Below, piece by piece: positions 27,322 through 35,786 of a stretch of 64,000 nt of DNA. Both the position numbers and the translations under genes were made by a program. Source of the stretch: Bog-473 sp963721585. GTDB lineage: Bacteria; Actinomycetota; Acidimicrobiia; Acidimicrobiales; RAAP-2. The stretch's first letter is position 1, and each line of letters opens with the position of its first letter. The stretch is taken from NCBI GenBank assembly GCA_963721585.1, contig CAVRJN010000008.1, positions 496,001 through 560,000 on the forward strand, given 5' to 3'. The notes beneath the pieces were generated by a model that ran no database searches, was not told where the DNA came from, and was given only the letters and a program-made list of their open reading frames with translations.

Positions 27322-29175
27322 ATGAGCACTGCCAGGCGGTCAATGCGGCGTCGACGCGTCGTCACCATCATGGCTTCGATGGCGACCGTGGCCGGTTCGC
27401 TTTCCCTGTTGGCCGGGTCGGGGATCGCGTCCGCTTCGGGAGCGCTGACGTCGGGCAATCTGCTCGTCTCGACCAGCGTCTGGTCCCAGGACGTGCCGAT
27501 CACCGCCGGGACGACCCAGCTGCCGCCGAACTGCGGCACCTTGGCCGACGACCCGTGCGCCACCGCTGTCGCTCCCGGAACGTACCCGTTGGTCTTCAAC
27601 AACGATGGTCCCGACCCCAGTTTCGGCGTTACCCAGCCGATCGTGCTCGACGAGATCAACCCGGCCAATGACAGCCAGATCGGCTCGCTCACGGTGCCCA
27701 ACAGCACCCAGACCGGGATCACCCCGAGCTCCGACCAGTTGGTGACCAGCTTCTCGTCCAAGTCGGAGATCGCCCTCAACCAGTCGACCGACGGTCAAGA
27801 CGTCACGTTCATGGGGTACGTCGCCCCGGTCGGCACGATCGACGCCTCGAACTCGAACACTCCCGGAGCCGTCGACCCGACAAACTCCGCGGGCACGACC
27901 CCGTACTACAGGGCCGTCGCTCAACTGGACGGCAACAGCAACTTCCAGTTCACCGAGACCAATGCGTACAGCGGCAACAACGGGCGAGCCGCGATTCTGG
28001 ACCCGGCGACCGACTCGATCTACTCGGTCGGCAACGCCGGCAATGGATCCAATCCTGAGCCTCAGGGCGTCGTCACCGGGGCCGGGTCCCAGATCCTGAC
28101 CCCGTCGACCGGGTCAGAATCGGCGCAGACGCCCGGTGCACCGACGCCCCTCGCAAACTTCAACGTGACGCAGCTCGGAGACACCGCCGACAAATCGGCC
28201 AAAGACAACAACTACCGGGGTCTCACGGTCAGTAACAACGTGATCTACTTCACCAAGGGCAGCGGGAGCAACGGGGTCGACACCGTGTACTACCTCGACA
28301 CGGCGGGGGGCACGTGCCCGTCGGGAACGGGTGTGCCCTCGTCGTCAGCCACCCTGCCCAGCGCGTCAACCTTCACGTCGCCGGCCTATTCGACGAGCAA
28401 CACCCCTCTGGGCCTCAAGACCTCAAATCCCGGCCTCGCGCCCACCAACGCCTGCATCCTGAAGGGATTCCCGACCGCGATCGCCAAGAACGCCAACGAT
28501 TCGAACGACTACCCATTCGGCGTCTGGTTCGCCAACCCCACCACCTTGTACGTGGCCGACGAAGGCGCCGGCGACAGCACCTACTCACCCGCAACCAACT
28601 CCTACACGGCCGCCGCTGCGTCGACGACGGCCGGGCTGCAGAAGTGGACGTTGAACACTACGACGAACACCTGGAGCCTCGACTACACCCTCCAAAGCGG
28701 TCTCAACCTGGGCGCGCCCTACTCGGTCGCGAACTCAGGTGGCAACGCCTACCCGACCGGCTTGAACAACACCGACGGAGGCACTGGCCTGCCTTGGTCG
28801 CCGGCCACCGATGGCCTGCGCAACCTCGTCGGACAAGTCAACAGCAATGGCACGGTGAACATCTGGGCCACGACCTCAACGGTCAGCGGAAATGGCGACC
28901 AAGGCGCCGATCCCAACCAGCTGGTGTCGATCACCGACGACCTTGCCAGCACGTCGCTTCCGAACAACGAGAGCTTCTCGACCGTGATGCCCGCCACCTA
29001 CGGCCAGGTGATTCGTGGCGTGTCCTTCACCCCACAGACCGTGCCGCCCGTGGTGACTCCTGAGGTTCCCTACGCCCTCCTGCTTCCCCTGGCAGGGCTC
29101 GCTGCCGCCACCGGCAGCGTGGTCTTCGTCGAGCGCCGTCGCCGCCGTCGCCCCGGCACCGTGGAAGCGGTGTAA
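27322..29175 (+). CDS. Secreted, membrane-anchored surface protein of unknown function
   Basis: 617 residues. An Arg-rich N-terminus (RRSMRRRRVVT) is followed by a hydrophobic signal peptide ending near SGIASASG. The body is rich in Thr, Ser, Asn and Gly, poor in Lys, and contains repeated NNT/TTN segments, typical of exported beta-rich proteins; segments such as GLTVSNNVIYFTKGSG and NPTTLYVADEGAG recall beta-propeller blades. The C-terminus has a Pro-rich linker (TVPPVVTPEVP), a hydrophobic helix (ALLLPLAGLAAATGSVVF) and an Arg cluster, the layout of a sorting or tail anchor. The ATG at 27322 has AAGAGG upstream. A single Cys pair in the first 80 residues may form a disulfide. Function not known. 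Confidence 0.75.
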   Translation: MSTARRSMRRRRVVTIMASMATVAGSLSLLAGSGIASASGALTSGNLLVSTSVWSQDVPITAGTTQLPPNCGTLADDPCATAVAPGTYPLVFNNDGPDPSFGVTQPIVLDEINPANDSQIGSLTVPNSTQTGITPSSDQLVTSFSSKSEIALNQSTDGQDVTFMGYVAPVGTIDASNSNTPGAVDPTNSAGTTPYYRAVAQLDGNSNFQFTETNAYSGNNGRAAILDPATDSIYSVGNAGNGSNPEPQGVVTGAGSQILTPSTGSESAQTPGAPTPLANFNVTQLGDTADKSAKDNNYRGLTVSNNVIYFTKGSGSNGVDTVYYLDTAGGTCPSGTGVPSSSATLPSASTFTSPAYSTSNTPLGLKTSNPGLAPTNACILKGFPTAIAKNANDSNDYPFGVWFANPTTLYVADEGAGDSTYSPATNSYTAAAASTTAGLQKWTLNTTTNTWSLDYTLQSGLNLGAPYSVANSGGNAYPTGLNNTDGGTGLPWSPATDGLRNLVGQVNSNGTVNIWATTSTVSGNGDQGADPNQLVSITDDLASTSLPNNESFSTVMPATYGQVIRGVSFTPQTVPPVVTPEVPYALLLPLAGLAAATGSVVFVERRRRRRPGTVEAV

Positions 29176-29241
29176 GGCGGCACGCGGGATGGCGGGCGCC
29201 CTCGGGCTTCGCCCACCTCCGCACCCGATGTTTCGATTGGA

Positions 29242-29280
29242 CTCGACGCGCTGGGCTCCTCAGGAGCTCAGCGCGTCGAG
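29242..29280. terminator. Long near-perfect hairpin after the surface-protein gene
   Basis: Twelve-base arms, CTCGACGCGCTG and CAGCGCGTCGAG, are perfectly complementary. The interior continues the pairing with GCTCCT and AGGAGC, so almost all 39 bases form one stem. It lies 66 bases after the stop of the surface-protein gene. There is no T-run, so it would be an actinobacterial-type terminator without U-tract, or a bidirectional mRNA-stabilising hairpin. The rest of the gap to 29,554 shows no gene. Confidence 0.7.
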
Positions 29281-29554
29281 CTTCCCAGGGGCCGCGGCGG
29301 GTATGGCCACCGCTGCGACTGTTGAGTGGACGAGGCTCTCAAGAGAAGTTCGCATCGCATGCGGCGCGCACTCGACGGACGGCGCCTGGACGTGGATCCA
29401 TGATGCTGCCCGTTGACGATGGCTCTCTCTGCACCCTTGGCCCCACGAGACGCAGTCCCCGATTTTCAGCGCCGTGCTGCGGCGCGCCGCGGATGAATCT
29501 CGAGTGAGCCGGACCGGGGTGTACACCTGACGTCCCGAGGCGCAGAGTGAACGG

Positions 29555-29953
29555 ATGAACACGATCCCAACGCCCGCAGTCGTCCCCATCCTCGTCTACG
29601 AGGACATCGAAGCCGCCCACGACTTTCTCGTCGGCACCTTCGGCCTTGCCTCGGGCGGGCTGCACCGCCTCGATGACGGCACCGTCGTGCACGGCGAGGT
29701 GCGCAACGGCGACGCGCCGATCTGGCTGCACCGGGTGACGGCCGAGAGCGAGATGGACTCCCCACGAGAGGCCTCCATGTCACACGGCGGCCTCTCCGTC
29801 CGCATTCCCGACGTCGACGCGCACTACGCCCGGGTCAAGGCGGCAGGCGCACGGGTGGAGCGCGAACCCACCGACCAGCCCTATGGCCTGCGCGAGTACG
29901 GCGTGCGGGACCTCGAGAACCACCGATGGTGGTTCGCTTCGCCGCTGACGTGA
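29555..29953 (+). CDS. VOC/glyoxalase-fold protein
   Basis: 132-residue single-domain protein of the vicinal-oxygen-chelate superfamily. The beta-alpha-beta-beta-beta pattern is visible (PILVYEDIEAAHDFLVGTFG, then GLSVRIPDVDAHYARVKAAG and YGVRDLENHRWWFA). The C-terminal RDLENHRW matches the YRDLEGHLW-type metal/dimer motif of this group, often annotated as bleomycin-resistance or PhnB-like. Substrate unknown. Convergent with holA, with a 12-bp gap between stops. Confidence 0.85.
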   Translation: MNTIPTPAVVPILVYEDIEAAHDFLVGTFGLASGGLHRLDDGTVVHGEVRNGDAPIWLHRVTAESEMDSPREASMSHGGLSVRIPDVDAHYARVKAAGARVEREPTDQPYGLREYGVRDLENHRWWFASPLT

Positions 29954-29965
29954 CCGCTAGCTCAG

Positions 29966-30985
29966 CTAGCGGCGGGCGCCGGCCCGGGGTCGCGAGGCGC
30001 GGACAGGGCGGGTCTGGCGCGCCAGGCGAGCCACCAGGATCTCGATCACGACCTCGGCGTCCATGCCACTGGCCCCCCGCACGTCCAGATCGGCTGCCGC
30101 GATCAGGTTGATCGCCTCGGCCACCCTCGTGCTCCCGAGCCGCCGGGATTGCTGCAGCGCCTTCTTGGCCACGAAGGGCGCGGTGCCGAGGATGGCGGCC
30201 GCATCCTGGTCGGTGCTCACGTCATCACCGTCGAGAAGGAGCATGTTGGAGAAGTGGAGGTGCAAGGTGGTGAGCACCTGCACGGGGGCCAGGCCGCCCG
30301 CCTCGAGCATGCGGCGCAGCACCGTCAACGCCCTCCCCGGCTCACCCTTGTCGATGGCGTCGGTCAGCTCGTAGCGCGGAACGTTGCCCGCCTCACCGAG
30401 ATACGGCACCAGGTCGTCGGCGGTCACCCGGGCGCCTTCGCCATAGGCGGCGCTCAGTGCACTGAGCAGGCCCTCGACGCGACCGAGATCCTCGCCCACG
30501 TGGCCGGCCAGCAGATCGGCGGCCCGTGGCTCGAGCTTCACCGGCGCCGCGCGGAGATGGTCGTGCAACCAGGCCTTCCGGTCCCCCGCCTTGCTCGTCG
30601 TGACATCGATGATCCGGCCTGCCGCGCCGACCGCCTTGACGAGCGGCGCGGGAACCGTCCCGCCGCCGCCGACCAGGATCAGCACGGTCGACGGGAGGGG
30701 ATCCTGCACGACTTCGACCAACCGCGACGCATCGGCCGTCAACAGCCGCCCCGCCTCACGCACGACGACGACCCTGCGATCGATCAGGAAGGGAGGGGTC
30801 AGGCAGGCGTCCACGACGGCACCCACGTTGATGTCGTCGCCCGCTCCGCCGCCGACCTCCTCGACGATGAGCGCATGGTCACCGTCGCCCACCACGTCGT
30901 CGATCAGCACGCGGACGGCCTGCGCAACCAACGCGGCGTCGTCACCCTTGACCAGGTATACCGACTGGGACCTCGCCGCGCTCAC
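29966..30985 (-). CDS. holA: DNA polymerase III delta subunit
   Basis: Clamp-loader subunit that opens the beta clamp. 339 residues with N-terminal SVYLVKGDDAALVAQAVRVL, the delta-type PPFLIDRRVVVVREAG, LVGGGG segment and C-terminal collar (ELTDAIDKGEPGRALTVLRR, then LHLHFSNMLLL). The GTG at 30985 overlaps the folP stop by GTGA. In many Actinobacteria holA lies next to rpsT; here the surface protein and the VOC gene separate them, suggesting insertion of extra genes. Confidence 0.9.
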   Translation of the reverse strand: MSAARSQSVYLVKGDDAALVAQAVRVLIDDVVGDGDHALIVEEVGGGAGDDINVGAVVDACLTPPFLIDRRVVVVREAGRLLTADASRLVEVVQDPLPSTVLILVGGGGTVPAPLVKAVGAAGRIIDVTTSKAGDRKAWLHDHLRAAPVKLEPRAADLLAGHVGEDLGRVEGLLSALSAAYGEGARVTADDLVPYLGEAGNVPRYELTDAIDKGEPGRALTVLRRMLEAGGLAPVQVLTTLHLHFSNMLLLDGDDVSTDQDAAAILGTAPFVAKKALQQSRRLGSTRVAEAINLIAAADLDVRGASGMDAEVVIEILVARLARQTRPVRASRPRAGARR

Positions 30986-31872
30986 TCGGCCTCGCTGACC
31001 GCCGCCAGCGCGTCTCGGGCCCGGCGGGTGCCCTTGACGTCGTGCACGCGCACAATGCGGCAGCCCCAGGCGATGCCGAGGGCCGCCGCTCCGATGGAAG
31101 CCTCACGCCGCTCGGTCAGCTCCAGATCGAGGATCTTGCCGAGGAAGGTCTTGTTGGAAGCCGAGAGCAGCAGCGGGTAGCCCAGCGCGGCCAGTGTCGC
31201 GGAGGCGCGCAGCAGGCTCAGCGACTGCTCGGCGGTCTTGCCGAGGTCGAGGCCGGCATCGAGCACGATCCGCTCGGGGGGAATGCCTGCGGCGCGCGCG
31301 CCGGCGGCGCGCTCGGTGAGGAAGCGGGCCACATCCGCCACCACGTCGTCGTAGTGCGGGTCGGGATCGGCCACCCGCGGGGCGAGACGGATGTGCGTGA
31401 TGACGACGGCTGCCTGGTGCGCAGCCGCCGCGGGCGCGTACCCGGGATCGGCCAGACCGCTGATGTCGTTGCCCATGACCGCACCCTCGGCGAAAGAGGA
31501 ACGTGCGACCGAGGCGCGCCAGGTGTCGACCGAGACGGGCGTATCGAAGCGCGCCACCAGGCCGGCCACGACCGGGACCACGCGATCGAGCTCCTCGGCC
31601 TCGGTCACCTCTGGACCCGGTCCCGCCTTGACCCCACCGATATCGAGGATGTCCGCGCCGTCGGCCACCAGCTTCTCGGCCCGCCCGTACAGCTTGTCGA
31701 GCTCGAAGGTGGCGCCCTTGTCGTAGAACGAGTCGGGCGTGCGGTTGAGGATCCCCATGACCAGGGCCCGGTGTGTCAGGTCGTAGCGCCGGCCGCCGAG
31801 GTCGAGGAAAGGGGCCGGCTCTGCGGTTGGCGTCGTCGTGGTGGCTGTCGTCCCGGTGGCCGGCGCGGCCAT
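30982..31872 (-). CDS. folP: Dihydropteroate synthase-family protein
   Basis: TIM-barrel enzyme joining p-aminobenzoate to 6-hydroxymethyl-dihydropterin diphosphate in folate synthesis. The motifs LVMGILNRTPDSFYDKG, DILDIGG, VSVDTWRASVA, NDISGL and VLDAGLDLGK match FolP. Actinobacteria often hold a second, FolP2-like paralogue without clear DHPS activity. The slightly altered pterin motifs (IGGVKAGPG instead of IGGESTRPG) suggest that this copy could be such a paralogue. The start overlaps the thioredoxin stop by one base (TGATG). Confidence 0.85.
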   Translation of the reverse strand: MAAPATGTTATTTTPTAEPAPFLDLGGRRYDLTHRALVMGILNRTPDSFYDKGATFELDKLYGRAEKLVADGADILDIGGVKAGPGPEVTEAEELDRVVPVVAGLVARFDTPVSVDTWRASVARSSFAEGAVMGNDISGLADPGYAPAAAAHQAAVVITHIRLAPRVADPDPHYDDVVADVARFLTERAAGARAAGIPPERIVLDAGLDLGKTAEQSLSLLRASATLAALGYPLLLSASNKTFLGKILDLELTERREASIGAAALGIAWGCRIVRVHDVKGTRRARDALAAVSEAE

Positions 31873-32585
31873 CAGTACAGGCGCGCCGTCAACGCCCGCC
31901 GGTATTCCTTGGTGCTCGGGTCGTCGGGGCCCAGGGCCTCCAAGAGGTCCACGAACTCCTGGCGGGCGGCATCGTCGTCGCGCACCCTGTCCAGCAACTC
32001 GTTCAACTTGGCCTCGATGTCGGAGCGGCCCGTGGCCGACACATCGACCCCCGCCTCCAAAAGGCGGGCCTCGGCGGCCAGGACCCGGCCGTTCTCCGTC
32101 TCGGGGAGGCGCTGCAGCAGGGCGAGAGCCTCGACGGGCTCGCCGCGGTCGATCAGGATGCGAGCGAGGCCTTCGGTGGCACCGACGTGGTCCGGCTCGA
32201 GCTCGAGGGCCTTCCGCAGAGAGACCTCGTCGCCCGTGGCGGCCAGCGTGTCCGCCTCGCTCGGCGCCGGCGCCAGCCCCTGGACGAAGGCGGTGATCTG
32301 CGCCTCGGGGATCGCACCGATGAATTGGTCCACGACCTGGCCCTGGCTGAGGGCGAAGACGGCGGGGATCGACTGCACGTTGAAGGCCCGCGCCACCGCC
32401 GGGTTGTCGTCAACGTTGACCTTGGCCAGCTCGACCGCGCCGCCGGTGTCGGCGACGGCCTTCTCGATCATCGGCCCCAGGGTCTTGCAGGGACCGCACC
32501 ATGGGGCCCAGAGATCCACGATCACCGGCACCGTCGCGCTGCGGTCGAGCACGGCCGCCTGAAATGTCTCGTCTGTGACGTCCAT
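31872..32585 (-). CDS. Thioredoxin-domain protein with C-terminal TPR-like region (YbbN/CnoX type)
   Basis: 237 residues. The N-terminal thioredoxin domain has the intact active site WAPWCGPCK and the cis-Pro segment IPAVF. The C-terminal half has helical repeats (ALELEPDHVGATEGLARILI, EALALLQRLPETENGRVL), as in CnoX/YbbN, a holdase and redox protein that cooperates with GroEL. ATG at 32585 in MDVTDETFQ; a longer upstream frame is not conserved in character. First gene of the thioredoxin-folP-holA operon. Confidence 0.9.
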   Translation of the reverse strand: MDVTDETFQAAVLDRSATVPVIVDLWAPWCGPCKTLGPMIEKAVADTGGAVELAKVNVDDNPAVARAFNVQSIPAVFALSQGQVVDQFIGAIPEAQITAFVQGLAPAPSEADTLAATGDEVSLRKALELEPDHVGATEGLARILIDRGEPVEALALLQRLPETENGRVLAAEARLLEAGVDVSATGRSDIEAKLNELLDRVRDDDAARQEFVDLLEALGPDDPSTKEYRRALTARLY

Positions 32586-32728
32586 CGGCCAGACGCTAAT
32601 GGCAGTTCCGCTTCGGAACGACGCCCCACGTCGGTGCAGGTGGAGCCCCCCTGCTGGCCCTGATCTGAGTCGCCGCTGAGGGCCCGGGCGTCCGACCGGG
32701 CCACACGGCACCGATTAGCGTCGTTCGC

Positions 32729-33772
32729 GTGTCGCAGGCGCCAGAAGGCATCCACCAGGCCGAGGTCACCGAGTGGATGGTCACGAACATCCCCGAGATC
32801 GACCCGCCGCTGACGTTCACGCTGATCGCCGGCGGACGCTCCAACCTCACGTTCCGCGTGGAGGACACGCAAGCACGGGCCTGGGCCCTGCGCCGCCCCC
32901 CCCTGCACCACGTGCTGCCCACCGCGCACGACATGTCCCGCGAGTACCGGCTCATGCACGCACTCGGGCCGGCGGGGATCCCCGTTCCGGTGACCATCGG
33001 GCTGTGCACCGACGAGGCGGTCAACGAACGGCCCTTCTACGTGATGGAATTCGTCGAGGGCCACATCCTGCGCAGCGCTCCCGAGGCCGAAGCCGCATTC
33101 GACGAGGCGACCCGGCGGGGAGTCGCGGGCCACATGGCCGACACGCTGGCCGCGCTGCACGACATCGACCCCGATGCGGTCGGTCTGGGTGATCTGGGAA
33201 GGCACGAGGGGTACATTGAGCGGCAGCTCAAGCGCTGGCGCGGGCAGTACGACCAGATGCAGGTCGAAGGCGTCGACCACGGTGGCCTCGTCGAGCGGGT
33301 GAGCGACGAGCTCGCCCTGCGCGTTCCCAAGCAGCAGCGGACCTCCGTCGTGCACGGTGACTACCGGATGGACAACGTGGTGCTGGCCGACGACGGCACC
33401 GTCCGGGCGATCCTCGACTGGGAGATCTGCACCCTCGGGGATCCCTTGGCCGACCTCGGGCTGCTCATGGACTACTGGGCCGACCCGGGCGACTCCATGG
33501 GCGTGCTCGGGCTGTCGCCAACGACGGCACCGGGCTTCTCTACCAAGGCCCAGATCCTGGAGCGCTACGACGCGGTCTCCGATCTCGACGTCTCCGGGAT
33601 CGGCTACTACCAGGCCTTCGGGTACTGGAAGCTGGCCTGCATTCTGCAAGGCGTCTACGCCCGCTACCTCGCCGGAGCCGGTGCGGGCGACCAGGGCAGC
33701 GTCGACGGGTTCCCGGTGCAGATCGGGCGCCTGTTCGAAATGGCGGCCCAGGCGCTGGAGGCCACGCCATGA
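32729..33772 (+). CDS. Phosphotransferase of the APH/ACAD10 family
   Basis: Kinase-fold enzyme of 347 residues. The nucleotide-binding loop is LIAGGRSNLTFRVED with RRPP after it. The catalytic loop is VVHGDYRMDNVVL and the metal-binding motif AILDWEICTLGDPLADLG, matching the family of putative acyl-CoA-associated or choline/aminoglycoside-like kinases seen next to fatty-acid degradation genes in Actinobacteria. GTG start at 32729. The stop overlaps the PAC2 gene by ATGA. It probably phosphorylates a small metabolite or 4-hydroxyacyl-CoA rather than an antibiotic. Confidence 0.88.
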   Translation: MSQAPEGIHQAEVTEWMVTNIPEIDPPLTFTLIAGGRSNLTFRVEDTQARAWALRRPPLHHVLPTAHDMSREYRLMHALGPAGIPVPVTIGLCTDEAVNERPFYVMEFVEGHILRSAPEAEAAFDEATRRGVAGHMADTLAALHDIDPDAVGLGDLGRHEGYIERQLKRWRGQYDQMQVEGVDHGGLVERVSDELALRVPKQQRTSVVHGDYRMDNVVLADDGTVRAILDWEICTLGDPLADLGLLMDYWADPGDSMGVLGLSPTTAPGFSTKAQILERYDAVSDLDVSGIGYYQAFGYWKLACILQGVYARYLAGAGAGDQGSVDGFPVQIGRLFEMAAQALEATP

Positions 33773-34668
33773 GCCCCGAGGGCGGGGCCGGCGGCCTGAC
33801 CGAGATCTTCGAAGTCCACCAGGAGCCGGACCTGCGGGAGCCGATCCTGGTGGTCGCGCTGGAGGGCTGGGTCGACGCCGGCCTCGGCGCCACGACGGCC
33901 ATCTCGACGCTGCTCGGGCAGGGTCATACCGAGCCCATCGTGACGTTCAACAGCGAGCACTTCCTCGACCAGCGGGCCCGGCGCCCGGTGGCGCACATCG
34001 TCAACGGGATCACGACGGACCTGAGCTGGCCCCGCACGGTCGTGCGGCAGGGTTCGGACGAATCCGGACGCGACATGCTCTTCCTGGTCGGGCCCGAGCC
34101 CGACTTCCACTGGCGTGCCTTCACCGATGCCGTGGTGGGTCTGGCCCGCTCCTGGCGCGTCCGGATGGTCGTGGGCCTGGGTGCCTTCCCGGCGCCGGCA
34201 CCGCACACGCGGCCGGTGAAGCTGGCCGCCACCGCGCCGTCGGAGTCGGCCAATTTGATTGAGCAGGTGGGGATCGTGCAGGGCGAGCTCGAGGTGCCCG
34301 CCGGCGTCCAAGCCGCTCTGGAAATGGCCTTCGGTGCGATCGGGACGCCTGTGGTGAGCTTGTGGGCCCGGGTTCCCCACTACGTGGCCGGGATGCCGTT
34401 CCCCGAGGCGAGCGCGGCACTGATCGAAGGGCTGGCCGCCGTGGGCTCGCTGTCGCTCGACTCCTCCGCACTCCGGCGGGCGGGCGACAGCTCGCGCCGC
34501 CAGGTCGATCAGCTCATCGCCGACAACGCCGAGCACCAGGCCATGGTGCGCAAGCTCGAGGAGAACATCGACGCCTCGGAGGGCAACGCCATGGGGGTCG
34601 ACGCCGTGCCCTCCGGAGACGAGATCGCCGCCGAGCTCGAGCGCTTCCTGCGGGGCGAGGAACAGTGA
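33769..34668 (+). CDS. PAC2-family protein
   Basis: 299 residues related to archaeal/eukaryotic proteasome assembly chaperone 2. The family pattern is visible: ILVVALEGWVDAGLGATTAI near the N-terminus, VARRPV-type segment (RARRPVAHIVNG), FLVGPEPDFHWRAF and VVGLGAFPAPAPHTRPV, then YVAGMPFPEA. In Actinobacteria, PAC2 proteins have been linked to proteasome biology only by homology; no proteasome genes are in this window. ATG overlaps the phosphotransferase stop. Confidence 0.85.
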   Translation: MSPEGGAGGLTEIFEVHQEPDLREPILVVALEGWVDAGLGATTAISTLLGQGHTEPIVTFNSEHFLDQRARRPVAHIVNGITTDLSWPRTVVRQGSDESGRDMLFLVGPEPDFHWRAFTDAVVGLARSWRVRMVVGLGAFPAPAPHTRPVKLAATAPSESANLIEQVGIVQGELEVPAGVQAALEMAFGAIGTPVVSLWARVPHYVAGMPFPEASAALIEGLAAVGSLSLDSSALRRAGDSSRRQVDQLIADNAEHQAMVRKLEENIDASEGNAMGVDAVPSGDEIAAELERFLRGEEQ

Positions 34669-34726
34669 GCGGGTCGAGAGTGATGCGAGCGGGTCGGGCG
34701 ATGCGAGCAGGAGGGAGAAGTCGGGC

Positions 34727-35731
34727 ATGAAGATCGACGACGGGCTCGGGTTCGACCCCAGCGGCATTGCGGCACAGGCGATCAAGGCCGAAGAGAACGG
34801 CTATGACGGCGTGTGGTCGGCCGAGACGAATCATGATCCCTTCCTCCCGATCGCTGTCGGTGCAGCCGCCACCGAGAAGCTGGAGTTCGGGACGGGAATC
34901 GCCGTCGCCTTCGCCCGCAACCCGATGACGCTGGCCGTCCTGGCCAATGACCTGCAACTCCTGAGCAAGGGCCGGTTCATGCTCGGCATGGGCAGCCAGA
35001 TCAAGCCGCACATCACCAAACGTTTCTCCATGCCGTGGTCGCACCCGGCGCCCCGGATGCGGGAGCTCATTCTGGCCATCCGTGCGATCTGGAGGACATG
35101 GGAGACCGGTGAGCCGCTCGCCTTCCGGGGCGAGTTCTACACGCACACCTTGATGACACCCTTCTTCAACCCAGGGCCGAACCCGTACGGCAACCCCAAG
35201 ATCCTGCTGGCCGCAGTGGGCGAGCTCATGACCGAGGCGGCGGGCGAGGTCGGCGACGGCTTCCTGGTGCACGGCTTCTCCACCGAGCGCTACCTCCGGG
35301 AGGTGAGCCTGCCGGCACTCGAGCGGGGCGCGGCTAAGGCGGGCAAGACGCGCCGCGATCTCACCGTGTCGTATCCGGGCTTCGTCGTGACGGGTCCCGA
35401 CGACACGAGCATGGCGGCGGCCGCCAAGGGCGTCCGCGAGCAGATCGCCTTCTACGGTTCGACACCGGCGTACCGTCCCGTGCTCGAGCTCCACGGTTGG
35501 GGCGACTTGCAGCCGGAACTCAACACGCTGTCCAAACGCGGCGAGTGGGAGAAGATGGGCGAGCTCATCAACGACGACATCCTCAACACCTTCGCTGTCG
35601 TGGCACCGCTCGACCAGGTGGCCGCGGAGGTACGCAACCGCTTCGAGAACATCGTCGACCGCTTCAGCTTCTATGCGCCCTACAAGGCGAATCCAGAAAT
35701 GTGGAAGGGCGTCTTGGCCGGGTTCCACTAG
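34727..35731 (+). CDS. LLM-class F420-dependent oxidoreductase
   Basis: 334-residue TIM-barrel flavin/F420 oxidoreductase of the luciferase-like (TIGR03617-type) group. It shows GYDGVWSAETNHDPFLP, GTGIAVAFARNPMTLA, LLSKGRFMLGMGSQIKPHI and PAPRMRELILAIRAIW. The last two are typical of F420-dependent members common in Mycobacterium and Acidimicrobiia. Substrate unknown. It may be cotranscribed with the phosphotransferase-PAC2 pair, 58 bases upstream. The ATG at 34727 follows GGAGGGAGAAG. Confidence 0.9.
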   Translation: MKIDDGLGFDPSGIAAQAIKAEENGYDGVWSAETNHDPFLPIAVGAAATEKLEFGTGIAVAFARNPMTLAVLANDLQLLSKGRFMLGMGSQIKPHITKRFSMPWSHPAPRMRELILAIRAIWRTWETGEPLAFRGEFYTHTLMTPFFNPGPNPYGNPKILLAAVGELMTEAAGEVGDGFLVHGFSTERYLREVSLPALERGAAKAGKTRRDLTVSYPGFVVTGPDDTSMAAAAKGVREQIAFYGSTPAYRPVLELHGWGDLQPELNTLSKRGEWEKMGELINDDILNTFAVVAPLDQVAAEVRNRFENIVDRFSFYAPYKANPEMWKGVLAGFH

Positions 35732-35786
35732 GGCTCGTCTCCGCTCATGGTCCGGGTCACCGGGAGGATCGGGAGAACCGGTTGCC

